Source of the DNA: G964291335 sp964291335 | GTDB taxonomy: Bacteria > Chloroflexota > Dehalococcoidia > Lucifugimonadales > UBA3495 | Assembly: GCA_964291335.2 (NCBI GenBank) | Contig: OZ219748.1 | Coordinates: 1,364,001-1,428,000 of the forward strand | Length of the DNA: 64,000 bases | Reading direction: 5' to 3' | Shown: one piece after another, positions 7,298-15,068 of the stretch | Layout: each line of letters starts with the position of its first letter | Numbering within the stretch: the first letter of the stretch is position 1 | The notes under the pieces: model-generated | What the model was told of the DNA's origin: nothing | Seen by the model: the letters and a program-made list of their open reading frames with translations, nothing else | Database searches by the model: none | Program-made: the position numbers and the translations under genes

Positions 7298-7633
7298 ATG
7301 TCCGACTCGCCACAGGAACCAGTTGCGCTGCCCCTGGAAGGGCTCACCTTCGAGGAGGCTTTTGGCCGCCTTAATACCCTGGCCGAATCACTGGAGTCGG
7401 GCAGCCTGCCCCTGACCGAGGCGACGGCGGTGTTTGAGGAAGGCATGGCTCTGGCCCGCCGCTGCAATGCCCTTTTAGACGAAGCCGAGTTGAAGGTAAA
7501 CGAAATTAAGGAAAATGCCGCTGCCCCCGGCCCGTCGGGTATGTCTGACGTAGGGCCGGCCTGGGCCGACCTGGAAATGCCGCTGCTGGGCGATGATTGG
7601 CAGCCAGAGGAAGACCTGCCCGGTGGTGATTGA
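7298..7633 (+). CDS. xseB: exodeoxyribonuclease VII small subunit
   Basis: Small helical subunit that decorates XseA in ExoVII. The N-terminal 70 residues carry the family signature: FEEAFGRLNTLAESLESG, LPLTEATAVFEEGMALARRCN, and LLDEAELKVNEI. The C-terminal 40 residues form a non-conserved acidic tail. The purN-like gene follows after three bases. Confidence 0.93.
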   Translation: MSDSPQEPVALPLEGLTFEEAFGRLNTLAESLESGSLPLTEATAVFEEGMALARRCNALLDEAELKVNEIKENAAAPGPSGMSDVGPAWADLEMPLLGDDWQPEEDLPGGD

Positions 7634-7636
7634 GCA

Positions 7637-8476
7637 ATGCTGAACGTTGGCTGGTTTTCCACCGGCCGGGGCGAGGGTTCGCAGGGGCTGCTCCGGTTTG
7701 TTCAGGAGCGCATCGGGGGCCGCCGGCTGGACGCCCGAATCAGCTTCGTTTTCAGCAACCGGGAATGGGGCGAGGCGGAAGGCTCCGATGCCTTCTTCCG
7801 GCTGGCAGCCGGGCTGGGCATACCCTGCATCAGCCGGTCTTCCGCCGCTTTCCGCCGCGCGCACCGGGGAACCGGGTTAAGCTGGTCGGAACTGCGTCCG
7901 GCGTATGACCGCCAGGTTCTGGAGGCCCTGGCCCAGGCGCCCGGGCCGCCGCCGGACATCTGCGTTCTGGCCGGCTATATGCTGATTGTCAGCGGGAAGC
8001 TGTGCCGCCGCTTTCCGCTGCTGAACCTGCACCCCGCCCTGCCCGATGGCCCTATCGGCGCCTGGCAGGACGTTATCTGGACGTTAATTGAACGGCGGGC
8101 GTCCCGAACCGGCGCCATGCTGCACCTGGCTGCTGAAGCGGTGGATCGGGGGCCGGTGGTGTCCTACTGCACCGCCGGCATCACCGGCCCGGCCTTTGAT
8201 GCCGGCTGGCAGGAAGTTGCGCAGTACGGGGCGGCGGCGCTGCGGGAGGCCCGGGGAGAGGAACTGCCGCTGTTCCGCCGGATACGGCAGGCGGAGTATT
8301 GCCGGGAACCTTACCTGCTGCTTGAGACGCTGCGGGCCCTGGCGGAAGGCCGGGTGGTTTTGCGACAGGGCGAACCACAGCACAGCGACGGCCGGCCCCT
8401 TTCGGAGAACACCCCGCCCGGGCTGTGCCTGGATGCCGAAATCGACCGGGCGATGGCTGCCGACGGCGTACCCTGA
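7637..8476 (+). CDS. formyltransferase family protein, PurN-like
   Basis: 279 residues with the formyltransferase fold of GAR transformylase, which moves a formyl group from 10-formyl-THF. The catalytic Asn and His are visible in LLNLHPALPDGPIGAW and the third residue, Asp, in EAVDRGPVVSY. The protein is longer than PurN (about 200 residues), with an extra C-terminal segment (residues 205-279) and an elongated N-terminal loop. It may therefore act on another substrate. It starts three bases after xseB and is probably cotranscribed. Confidence 0.8.
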   Translation: MLNVGWFSTGRGEGSQGLLRFVQERIGGRRLDARISFVFSNREWGEAEGSDAFFRLAAGLGIPCISRSSAAFRRAHRGTGLSWSELRPAYDRQVLEALAQAPGPPPDICVLAGYMLIVSGKLCRRFPLLNLHPALPDGPIGAWQDVIWTLIERRASRTGAMLHLAAEAVDRGPVVSYCTAGITGPAFDAGWQEVAQYGAAALREARGEELPLFRRIRQAEYCREPYLLLETLRALAEGRVVLRQGEPQHSDGRPLSENTPPGLCLDAEIDRAMAADGVP

Positions 8477-8641
8477 TCGGCGTACCCTGATCGCTGCCGG
8501 ATGCGCAGCCGGCGTTGTTGACCGGCAGCAACGCCGGCCGGCAAGGCCGGTTTGCCCGGCGCTGGTCTTTTTTGCTAAACTGACCCAGTATCCCGTTTCT
8601 GAAACTGGATTGGCCCCCAAACCCGGGGCAAAGGAGTTGCC

Positions 8642-9256
8642 ATGATTTACGAAGTGCGTACCTATGACATGAAACCGGGGAGCGTAGCCGAGTTTGAGGA
8701 GAACTTCGGCAAAGCCTTGCCGGCGCGGCAGGAAGTATCGCCGCTGGCCGCCTTCTGGCATACCGACATTGGCCCGCTGAACCAGGTTATCCACGTTTGG
8801 CCCTACGAAAGCGAGGAGCGCCGGGAAGAGTGCCGCAGCGCTGCCGTAGCGGGCTGGCCTCCGCCCAACGGCGGCAACATTCTGAATATGCACTCCCAGA
8901 TTTGGCAGCCGGCGGAATTCATGCGGCCCATGGGCGGCGACCAGGAACTGGGCAGCGTCTATGAAATGCGGATTTATACCTATCAGGCCGGGTCGCTGGA
9001 CGAAGTGCTGTCCCGCTGGGCCAATGCCATAACCCACCGGGAACAGTATTCGCCGCTGGCCGCCGGGATGTACTCGGAGCTGGCGGACGGCAATTTCCAG
9101 TGGATGCACGTTTGGCCCTATAAGGATCTGGCCGACCGGGCCCGCATCCGGGCTGAGGCCGGCGAGAACCCCAACTGGCCGCCGCCGACCCGCGAGTTCC
9201 TGATTAGCCAGGAAAACAAGGTGGTTATTCCCGCCCCCTTCTCGCCCATGCACTGA
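8642..9256 (+). CDS. NIPSNAP family protein (two domains)
   Basis: Two ferredoxin-like NIPSNAP domains in tandem: MIYEVRTYDMKPGSVAEFEE at the N-terminus and YEMRIYTYQAGSLDEVLSRW from about residue 105. Each ends in a HVWPY motif (IHVWPYES, MHVWPYKD). These small dimeric alpha/beta-barrel proteins are common in catabolic clusters of Chloroflexota and Actinomycetota, but no reaction is established. AAAGGAG lies just upstream of the ATG. Confidence 0.88.
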   Translation: MIYEVRTYDMKPGSVAEFEENFGKALPARQEVSPLAAFWHTDIGPLNQVIHVWPYESEERREECRSAAVAGWPPPNGGNILNMHSQIWQPAEFMRPMGGDQELGSVYEMRIYTYQAGSLDEVLSRWANAITHREQYSPLAAGMYSELADGNFQWMHVWPYKDLADRARIRAEAGENPNWPPPTREFLISQENKVVIPAPFSPMH

Positions 9257-9261
9257 AGGGT

Positions 9262-9309
9262 GGCAGTCCTGCCGGGTGCCCCGACGGAGCCGGGCGCGGC
9301 AGGACTGCC
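9262..9309 (+). terminator. strong hairpin after the NIPSNAP gene
   Basis: A perfect 13-bp inverted repeat (GGCAGTCCTGCCG 9262-9274 with 9297-9309) lies six bases after the stop. No U-tract follows, so it is either a weak terminator or an mRNA 3'-end protector. Confidence 0.45.
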
Positions 9310-9420
9310 GAAGACCACCGGGGCAGACCACGGCGGCCGGCCCCGGCTTCAATGCCTGCGTCCGGCCGGCGTTCCGGCCAGCGGTTTTTTCGCTCAACTG
9401 ATTGCTGATGAGGGTTCGCC

Positions 9421-9816
9421 ATGCAGTCCAACGCGGCGGATATGGCAGCGGTCAGGGAAGCCAATCAGCGGTTTTATGCTGCTTTCGGGGCGCTGGATTT
9501 GGCGGCCCTGGATGAAGTGTGCCTGGCTTCGGAACAGGCCTTGTGCGTCCACCCTGGCTGGCAGCCCCTGGTCGGCTGGCGGCTGATTCGGGAAAGCTGG
9601 CGGCGCATCTTTGATAATGCCACGCTGATGCACTTCAACATTCGCTGCGTCAATGTGGTGGTGGCCGGGGATTGCGGCTGGGTTACCTGTGTGGAGAACA
9701 TTACCAGCGTGCTGCAAGGTCGGGCCGATAATTTTGGCGTGCTGGCCACCAACATATTCATCCGCACGCCGGGCGGCTGGCGGCTGGCCGCCCACCACGC
9801 ATCGCCGGGGGTATAA
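9421..9816 (+). CDS. SnoaL/NTF2-like domain protein
   Basis: 131 residues with the cone-shaped NTF2 fold of the SnoaL_3/DUF4440 group. Its features are the helix VREANQRFYAAFGALDLAAL, the strand SEQALCVHPGW, GWRLIRESWRRIF, and the C-terminal strand pair FGVLATNIFIRTPGGWRL with HHAS. Members act as small hydrolases, isomerases or ligand binders; the substrate is unknown here. Confidence 0.85.
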   Translation: MQSNAADMAAVREANQRFYAAFGALDLAALDEVCLASEQALCVHPGWQPLVGWRLIRESWRRIFDNATLMHFNIRCVNVVVAGDCGWVTCVENITSVLQGRADNFGVLATNIFIRTPGGWRLAAHHASPGV

Positions 9817-10058
9817 CGGCCCGACCAGCCGGCTGACCGCAGGGAACGCAGGATACGACAGCAGGGGCTGGTTGAGGGCGTAGGGGTGGCGGCTGCCCCC
9901 AACCAGCGGGCAGACGCCACCAAGCCGGCCAAGCCTAGGGCCTGGAGCGGAATGTGCCGGGGAGCCGGTGGATTTATGCCTTGTTTGGGTCGGCAGAGGA
10001 ATACTTGCCTGAAGAGGGAAGCGCCGGGAACCGGGCCGGAGAACTAGACCGGTTTGCT

Positions 10059-10523
10059 TCAGCCGCCACGCAGCGCCAGGGTAACCAGCCCGCCGATAAG
10101 AGTAGCGATTATCCCGCCGCCAATTACCCACAGGCTGATCATCAATTGACGCTGGGCGGCGCGCCCCTCTGCCATCTCATCCCGGATTCCTTGCAGGCCG
10201 GTATCTATTCGGCGGCTCAGTTCCTGATGCATGGCGTCCATCCGGTGGCTCAGTTCCTGATACATCGTATCCATCCGTTGGTTCAGTTCCCGATGCATCG
10301 TATCCATCCGGTGGCTCAGTTCCTGATACATCGTATCCATCCGGTGGCTCAGTTCCTGATGCATGGCGTCCATCCGGCGGATGAGTTCCAGCTGGACGGT
10401 ATCAATTCGCCGATTCAGTTCAACCTGACCGGCTTTCAGGTCCTGAAGGGTTCTGGATTGTTCTTCCAGCCGCCCTTCCAGGTAACTCTGGGGGCGTTCC
10501 GGTTCCTGTTCCAGCGTTGTCAT
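10059..10523 (-). CDS. hendecad-repeat coiled-coil protein with C-terminal membrane anchor
   Basis: 154 residues. Residues about 35-110 consist of seven 11-residue repeats of the pattern ELSHRMDTMYQ (variants ELIRRMDAMHQ, ELNQRMDTMYQ). An 11-residue periodicity predicts a right-handed or straight hendecad coiled coil. The last 30 residues form one transmembrane helix (LWVIGGGIIATLIGGLVTLAL), so the coil faces one side as a tail-anchored rod. The DNA shows the matching 33-bp tandem repeat at about 10190-10420. The function is unknown; similar short proteins with a DUF1640/t-SNARE-like look occur across bacteria. Confidence 0.8.
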   Translation of the reverse strand: MTTLEQEPERPQSYLEGRLEEQSRTLQDLKAGQVELNRRIDTVQLELIRRMDAMHQELSHRMDTMYQELSHRMDTMHRELNQRMDTMYQELSHRMDAMHQELSRRIDTGLQGIRDEMAEGRAAQRQLMISLWVIGGGIIATLIGGLVTLALRGG

Positions 10524-10778
10524 TCAGCAGCTCCCGGGGCCGGCTGTACCGCGCGGGGGTAATATGCCATAATCCAGCCGGTTGCCGGTATTATAGAGAA
10601 TGGGCTTCAGGCTGTCCATTGCCGGTTGGGTAGTTCTGCCGGCTGGAGTTATGCCCTGGGTCGGCTGGAATGCCGGCTTCTCCCCGCCAGGAACAGCCGG
10701 TTTCCTGGCCGGAAGCATGAAACCGGGGGCCGGCATCCGGCGTCCCAGGTCAGCCGGCAATCGCAAGGAGGCCATATT

Positions 10779-11174
10779 ATGCCTTACGCCATTAACCATG
10801 TGCATATCCGGTCGGCCGACCCTCGGGCCACGGCGGCCTGGTATGAAAAGTACTTTGAGGCCCGGATTGTTTCGGAGCGGGAGGTAATGCCCGGCACCAT
10901 AACCATTGGCATGGAGGTGGGCGGCCCTACCCGTCTGAACGTTTCCTCCAAACCGGCCGGCGCATCGGACCAGCGAGCCGCTGCCGAGCTGAACCGCCTG
11001 GGGCTGGAGCATTTTGGTTTCCACGTCGCCGATCTGGCGGCGGAACTGGCCCGGTTTGAGGCCGATGGCATCCGCATTGTTCTGCCTTTAACCGAGGTTG
11101 CCGGCGGAACCAGGCTGGCTTACATTGAAGGCCCGGATGATGTGCTGATTGAACTGGTGCAGCCGGCCGCCTGA
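10779..11174 (+). CDS. VOC superfamily (glyoxalase/bleomycin-resistance fold) protein
   Basis: 131 residues forming two beta-alpha-beta-beta-beta modules. Likely metal ligands are His in NHVHIRSADP, His in GLEHFGFHV and Glu in DVLIELVQP. AAGGAGG at 10764-10770 fixes ATG 10779; an upstream in-frame extension to 10626 is not supported. The substrate could be a small ketone, lactoyl thioester or CoA ester; the MaoC-like neighbour hints at acyl-CoA chemistry. Confidence 0.87.
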   Translation: MPYAINHVHIRSADPRATAAWYEKYFEARIVSEREVMPGTITIGMEVGGPTRLNVSSKPAGASDQRAAAELNRLGLEHFGFHVADLAAELARFEADGIRIVLPLTEVAGGTRLAYIEGPDDVLIELVQPAA

Positions 11175-11228
11175 AGACTGCCCGGCGGCCGCCGGCCGCC
11201 GGAAATTTTAACTCCGGGGTGCCATACT

Positions 11229-12224
11229 ATGGCGGAAATTACCGAGCGGCTGTGGGACTTTGACGCTGTGGAACCCGGGCAGGCCGGGCCGCCCACGGTG
11301 GTAACTATTACACCGGAACAGATTGCCGAGTATGCCGGCATTGCCCAGAACCCGGATACCCGCTATCGGCTGGGCGGCGGCAGCGAGGAGTATGGCGGGG
11401 CCGCTGTGCCGATGCCGACCATGGCTCTGGCCTACGCGCCGCTGCTGCGGGCGGAGATTGCCGGGAACAACGGCTTTACGGCTCTGGAACAATCCCGGAC
11501 GGCGCGGCGGCAAACCCCCTTTGCCAAGTGCGAGGCCCGCTGGTTTCGGGCAGCCCTGGCCGGAGATACCATAACCGGCGTGGGCCGGGTGCTGGAAAAG
11601 TACCAACGGCGGGGCAGCAAGTTCGTTACCTTCCGCGTTGCGGCGGAAAACCAGCGAGGCGAGCCGGTGGGCCAGTACGATTACACCTGCATTTTCGAGT
11701 ACGCCCACGGCCAGCGAGCGGTTCCCCGGGACCAGGGGGCGGCCCCGCCGTCGTCGCCTTTGCCGAAACCCGCCCCTGCCGGCTCGCCGCTGCTGACCTT
11801 TGCCGCCGCCGCGGCCGGAACCCCCCTGGCCGGTATTGCCATCACCGAAAGCCAGGCAACCATTAACCGGAAGAGCGATTTTCGCCTGGCCGGGCCGGCC
11901 GGCGAAAGCAATATTCACAACGACGAGGAGTTTGCCCGGCAGAATATCTTTGGCGGCACGGTTAACGCCGGCCCGGCTACTATGTCTTACGTGGATCAGC
12001 TGCTGGAGCTTTCCTTTCCGCTGCGGGCCTTTTACGACGGGGGCAGCCTGCTGCTGCGGGCCATTACTCCCTTCCGCTCCGGGGACACGGTAACCTTTGG
12101 CGGGGAAATAACCGGCAAGCGCCTGGTTGATGGCCGCGGCTTGGTGGATTGCCGGGTTAAGGGGGTTAACCAGCGGGGAGAGCTGGTTTGCCTGGCCGAC
12201 GCGACGCTGACGCTCCCGGCCTGA
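11229..12224 (+). CDS. MaoC-like double hot-dog dehydratase
   Basis: 331 residues containing two hot-dog domains, as in (R)-specific enoyl-CoA or mesaconyl-CoA hydratases. The N-domain (residues 1-155) is of FAS1-dehydratase type (TPEQIAEYAGIAQNPD). The C-domain (about 185-331) has ARQNIFGGTVNAGPATMSYVDQLL, with the hydratase Asn-His region changed. It probably hydrates a 2-enoyl-CoA. It follows the VOC gene by 54 bases and is terminated at 12308-12338. Confidence 0.82.
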   Translation: MAEITERLWDFDAVEPGQAGPPTVVTITPEQIAEYAGIAQNPDTRYRLGGGSEEYGGAAVPMPTMALAYAPLLRAEIAGNNGFTALEQSRTARRQTPFAKCEARWFRAALAGDTITGVGRVLEKYQRRGSKFVTFRVAAENQRGEPVGQYDYTCIFEYAHGQRAVPRDQGAAPPSSPLPKPAPAGSPLLTFAAAAAGTPLAGIAITESQATINRKSDFRLAGPAGESNIHNDEEFARQNIFGGTVNAGPATMSYVDQLLELSFPLRAFYDGGSLLLRAITPFRSGDTVTFGGEITGKRLVDGRGLVDCRVKGVNQRGELVCLADATLTLPA

Positions 12225-12307
12225 CCGCCGGATAACCCCGTCAGACCGGCTGACACCCAGCCGGTTGACGGCGTAGATAACGCCTCTTTAGTCTGGTTAA
12301 TAGTAAG

Positions 12308-12338
12308 GACCGACCCGAATGCGCTGGGTCGGTCTTTT
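12308..12338 (+). terminator. intrinsic terminator after the MaoC-like gene
   Basis: A perfect 9-bp stem, GACCGACCC (12308-12316) with GGGTCGGTC (12326-12334), followed by TTTT. Confidence 0.85.
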
Positions 12339-12381
12339 CGATTAACCGGCTGCTGGATAGCCGGGGTTTTGGAGGTGTTTC

Positions 12382-12567
12382 TTGCGTTGTCGTCGTTGCA
12401 ATTCGGGCCGACTGCTGAAACTGGAGGTCATCCAACCGGGGGATAACCCGGTAGTTCGCTGCCGGGAGTGCGGCTTTCTCTTCAGCCCCGGCAACGCCGG
12501 CGCCGGGCCCTCGTCGGCGCCGGGGCGGCTCGGGGCCGGTCTGGGGCGTACCGGACGGGGCGGGTAA
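12382..12567 (+). CDS. small zinc-ribbon protein, phage-island associated
   Basis: 61 residues starting with TTG after GGAGGTG. CRRC at the start and CREC about 25 residues later form a zinc ribbon; the last 25 residues are Gly/Ala-rich and disordered. It directly precedes the terminase and probably belongs with it. Confidence 0.6.
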   Translation: MRCRRCNSGRLLKLEVIQPGDNPVVRCRECGFLFSPGNAGAGPSSAPGRLGAGLGRTGRGG

Positions 12568-12572
12568 TTTCG

Positions 12573-14021
12573 GTGTCAACCTTGCCAGGACGTACCCCCA
12601 GAACCCCGACCGGGAGTTCCCGCCGGCCGGCCAGCCAGGGCGGGCGGCAGCCGGGTTCGGCAGACCCGGCGGCTTCAGCGGCTTCAGCGCCGGCGCCGCT
12701 GACTCCGGTGGAGTTTGCCCGGGATGTGCTGGGCGTGGAGCTGTGGGGCCGGCAGAAAGAGGTGCTGGCTGCCCTCCCCCGGCATCGGCGGGTGGCGGTT
12801 AAATCGGGCAACGGGTTGGGCAAAGGCTTCAGCGCAGCCGTCGCCGTCCTCTGGTTCCTGCACCAGCACAACCCGGCCATTGTCCTCAGTACGGCGCCCA
12901 CCTTCCGCCAGGTACGGCACATCCTTTGGCGGCAAATCCACAGCCTGCACCGGCGCGCCCCGGAAACCCTGCGGGGCAAGCTGCTGGATACCCGGTGGGA
13001 GCTGGCTGAAGACCGCTACGCTATGGGCCTTTCGTCCGACACTGCCGACCAGTTTCAGGGCTTTCACAGTCCCAATATGCTCATCGTGGTGGACGAAGCC
13101 GAAGGGGTAAGCGATGAGATTTACGAGGCTATTGAGGCGGTGATGACCTCTGCCGAACCGCGGCTGCTGCTCATCGGGAACCCCACCACCACTTCGGGGT
13201 TTTTTCGGCGGGCTTTTTACCAGGAACGGCAGATTTACCATTGCATTACCATCTCCGCGCTGGATAGCCCCAACGTACGGGCCGGGCAGGTGATTATTCC
13301 CGGCCTGACCACCAGCCGCTGGGTGGAGGAACGGCGGCAAATCTGGGGCGAGGATAACCCGTTGTACCGGGCCAGGGTGCTGGGCGAATTCCCCGACCAG
13401 GCCGAAGATACGCTGATTCGGCTGTCTGACGTGGAAGCCGCCGCCGCACGCCACGCCGCCCCCGTTCCGAGCGCCGCGCCGGGGCCGCAAGAGGAGGTCG
13501 TTCTGGCGGTGGACGTAGCCCGCTTCGGCTCGGATTACAGCGTTATTCTGCGCCGCCGGGGCCAGCAGGTGGAGGATATTCGCACCTTTAACGGCATGGA
13601 TACCATGGAACTGGCCGGCTGGGTGGCCGCTGCGGTTCGGGAGTTTCAGCCGGCCTGGACGGCCATTGATGAAGTGGGCGTGGGCGCCGGGGTGGTGGAT
13701 CGGCTGCGGGAGCAGGGGTACGGGGTAAGGGGCGTGAATGTGGCCCGCGCCGCCCGGCAAAAAGAGGTGTTCGCCAACCTGCGGGCCGAGGGCTACTGGC
13801 GATTGCGGGAACGGTTCGCCGCCGGGGACATCGCCATTCCACCCGACCAGCAGCTGATGGGCGAGCTGGCCGCGCTGCGTTACAGCTACGACAGCCAGGG
13901 GCGGATTCTGCTGGAAAGCAAGGATGCGATGCGGCAGCGGGGCCTGCCTTCTCCCGACAAGGCCGATGCGCTGATGCTGTCCTTCCTTGCGCCGGTGGCC
14001 CGGCCCCGCCTGTGGACGTAA
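12573..14021 (+). CDS. phage terminase large subunit
   Basis: Two-domain packaging motor: an ATPase that pumps DNA into proheads and a nuclease that cuts genome ends. The Walker A-like segment is KSGNGLGKGFSAA, Walker B is MLIVVDEAEG, and the coupling motif region is LLLIGNPTTTSG. The RNase-H-like nuclease acidic residues lie in VLAVDVARFGSDYS, WTAIDEVGVGAG and SPDKADALML. The Walker A ends GKG rather than GKS/T, which may weaken ATP hydrolysis. The start is uncertain; GTG 12573 gives 482 residues and TTG 12582 is close by. Its last third is duplicated downstream, and its last 36 bases recur in two 54-bp arrays. Confidence 0.9.
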   Translation: MSTLPGRTPRTPTGSSRRPASQGGRQPGSADPAASAASAPAPLTPVEFARDVLGVELWGRQKEVLAALPRHRRVAVKSGNGLGKGFSAAVAVLWFLHQHNPAIVLSTAPTFRQVRHILWRQIHSLHRRAPETLRGKLLDTRWELAEDRYAMGLSSDTADQFQGFHSPNMLIVVDEAEGVSDEIYEAIEAVMTSAEPRLLLIGNPTTTSGFFRRAFYQERQIYHCITISALDSPNVRAGQVIIPGLTTSRWVEERRQIWGEDNPLYRARVLGEFPDQAEDTLIRLSDVEAAAARHAAPVPSAAPGPQEEVVLAVDVARFGSDYSVILRRRGQQVEDIRTFNGMDTMELAGWVAAAVREFQPAWTAIDEVGVGAGVVDRLREQGYGVRGVNVARAARQKEVFANLRAEGYWRLRERFAAGDIAIPPDQQLMGELAALRYSYDSQGRILLESKDAMRQRGLPSPDKADALMLSFLAPVARPRLWT

Positions 14022-14201
14022 AACGGCGGTGGCCTCTGGCTTGCGCCGGTGGCCCGGCCCCGCCTGTGGACGTAAAACGGCGGTGGCCTCTGGCTTGCGC
14101 CGGTGGCCCGGCCCCGCCTGTGGACGTAAAACGGCGGTGGCCTTTGGCTTGCGCCGGTGGCCCGGGCCCGCCTGTGGACGTAAAACGGCGGTGGCCTCTG
14201 G
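13986..14201 (+). repeat. 54-bp tandem array, left (four units)
   Basis: Units begin at 13986, 14040, 14094 and 14148; a fifth is cut at 14214. Each unit is the last 36 bases of the terminase gene (coding LAPVARPRLWT and stop) plus an 18-base spacer. Units are nearly identical and leave several frames open because 54 is a multiple of three. Confidence 0.95.
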
Positions 14202-14343
14202 CTTGCGCCGGTGGGCAATCGGGGCCTTGCCGGGCGGCGCTGCGGCCGGCAGCGCGGCATAGCCGGCCAGCCGTTTAAGCGCCGGGCAGCGGGCGCGGCA
14301 GTCTGCTCCTTGGTCGTCCCATAGAACTCAACCGGAGGAAAGG

Positions 14344-14634
14344 GGCGTGAACGTGGCCCGCGCCGCCCGGCAAAAAGAGGTGTTCGCCAACCTGCGGGCC
14401 GAGGGCTACTGGCGATTGCGGGAACGGTTCGCCGCCGGGGACATCGCCATTCCACCCGACCAGCAGCTGATGGGCGAGCTGGCCGCGCTGCGTTACAGCT
14501 ACGACAGCCAGGGGCGGATTCTGCTGGAAAGCAAGGATGCGATGCGGCAGCGGGGCCTGCCTTCTCCCGACAAGGCCGATGCGCTGATGCTGTCCTTCCT
14601 TGCGCCGGTGGCCCGGCCCCGCCTGTGGACGTAA
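14344..14634 (+). pseudogene. duplicated 3' end of the terminase gene
   Basis: Nearly base-for-base the same as 13731-14021. It encodes the final 96 residues of the nuclease domain (VNVARAARQKEVF through ARPRLWT). It lacks the ATPase domain and most of the nuclease, so it cannot be a terminase. A good ribosome site (the duplicated portal leader, CCGGAGGAAA) precedes GTG 14347, so a peptide could still be made. Confidence 0.85.
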
Positions 14635-14922
14635 AACGGCGGTGGCCTCTGGCTTGCGCCGGTGGCCCGGCCCCGGCTGTGGACGTAAAACGGCTGAGGC
14701 CTCTGGCTTGCGCCGGTGGCCCGGCCCCGGCTGTGGACGTAAAACGGCTGAGGCCTCTGGCTTGCGCCGGTGGCCCGGCCCCGGCTGTGGACGTAAAACG
14801 GCGGTGGTCTTTGGCTTGCGCCGGTGGCCCGGCCCCGCCTGTGGACGTAAAACGGCTGATGCCTTTGGCTTGCGCCGGTGGTCCGGGCCCGCCTGTGGAC
14901 GTAAAACGGCGGTGGCCTTTGG
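14599..14922 (+). repeat. 54-bp tandem array, right (six units)
   Basis: Units start at 14599, 14653, 14707, 14761, 14815 and 14869, with a truncated seventh at 14923. Same unit as the left array but with more point differences (for example CCCGGCTG and GGCTGAGG variants). Confidence 0.95.
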
Positions 14923-15068
14923 CTTGCGCCGGTGGGCAATCGGGGCCTTGCCGGGCGGCGCTGCGGCCGGCAGCGCGGCCCGGCAAGGCCAGCCGTTTAA
15001 GCGCCGGGCAGCGGGCGCGGCAGTCTGCTCCTTGGTCGTCCCATAGAACTCAACCGGAGGAAACGGGT

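Noticed and set aside
8084..9397. 437-codon reverse-strand frame over the PurN-like and NIPSNAP genes
   Set aside because: Shadow of two convincing forward genes; composition is Arg/Gly/Pro-rich with no family motif.
12684..13760. 358-codon reverse-strand frame inside the terminase gene
   Set aside because: Antisense shadow; all terminase motifs are on the forward strand.
13986..14922. CRISPR array
   Set aside because: Units are contiguous 54-bp repeats with no unique spacers and no cas genes nearby.
13886..14986. 366-codon reverse-strand frame made of GASQRPPPFYVHRR repeats
   Set aside because: It is the complement of the 54-bp arrays; no start signal, and the arrays are explained by terminase-end amplification.
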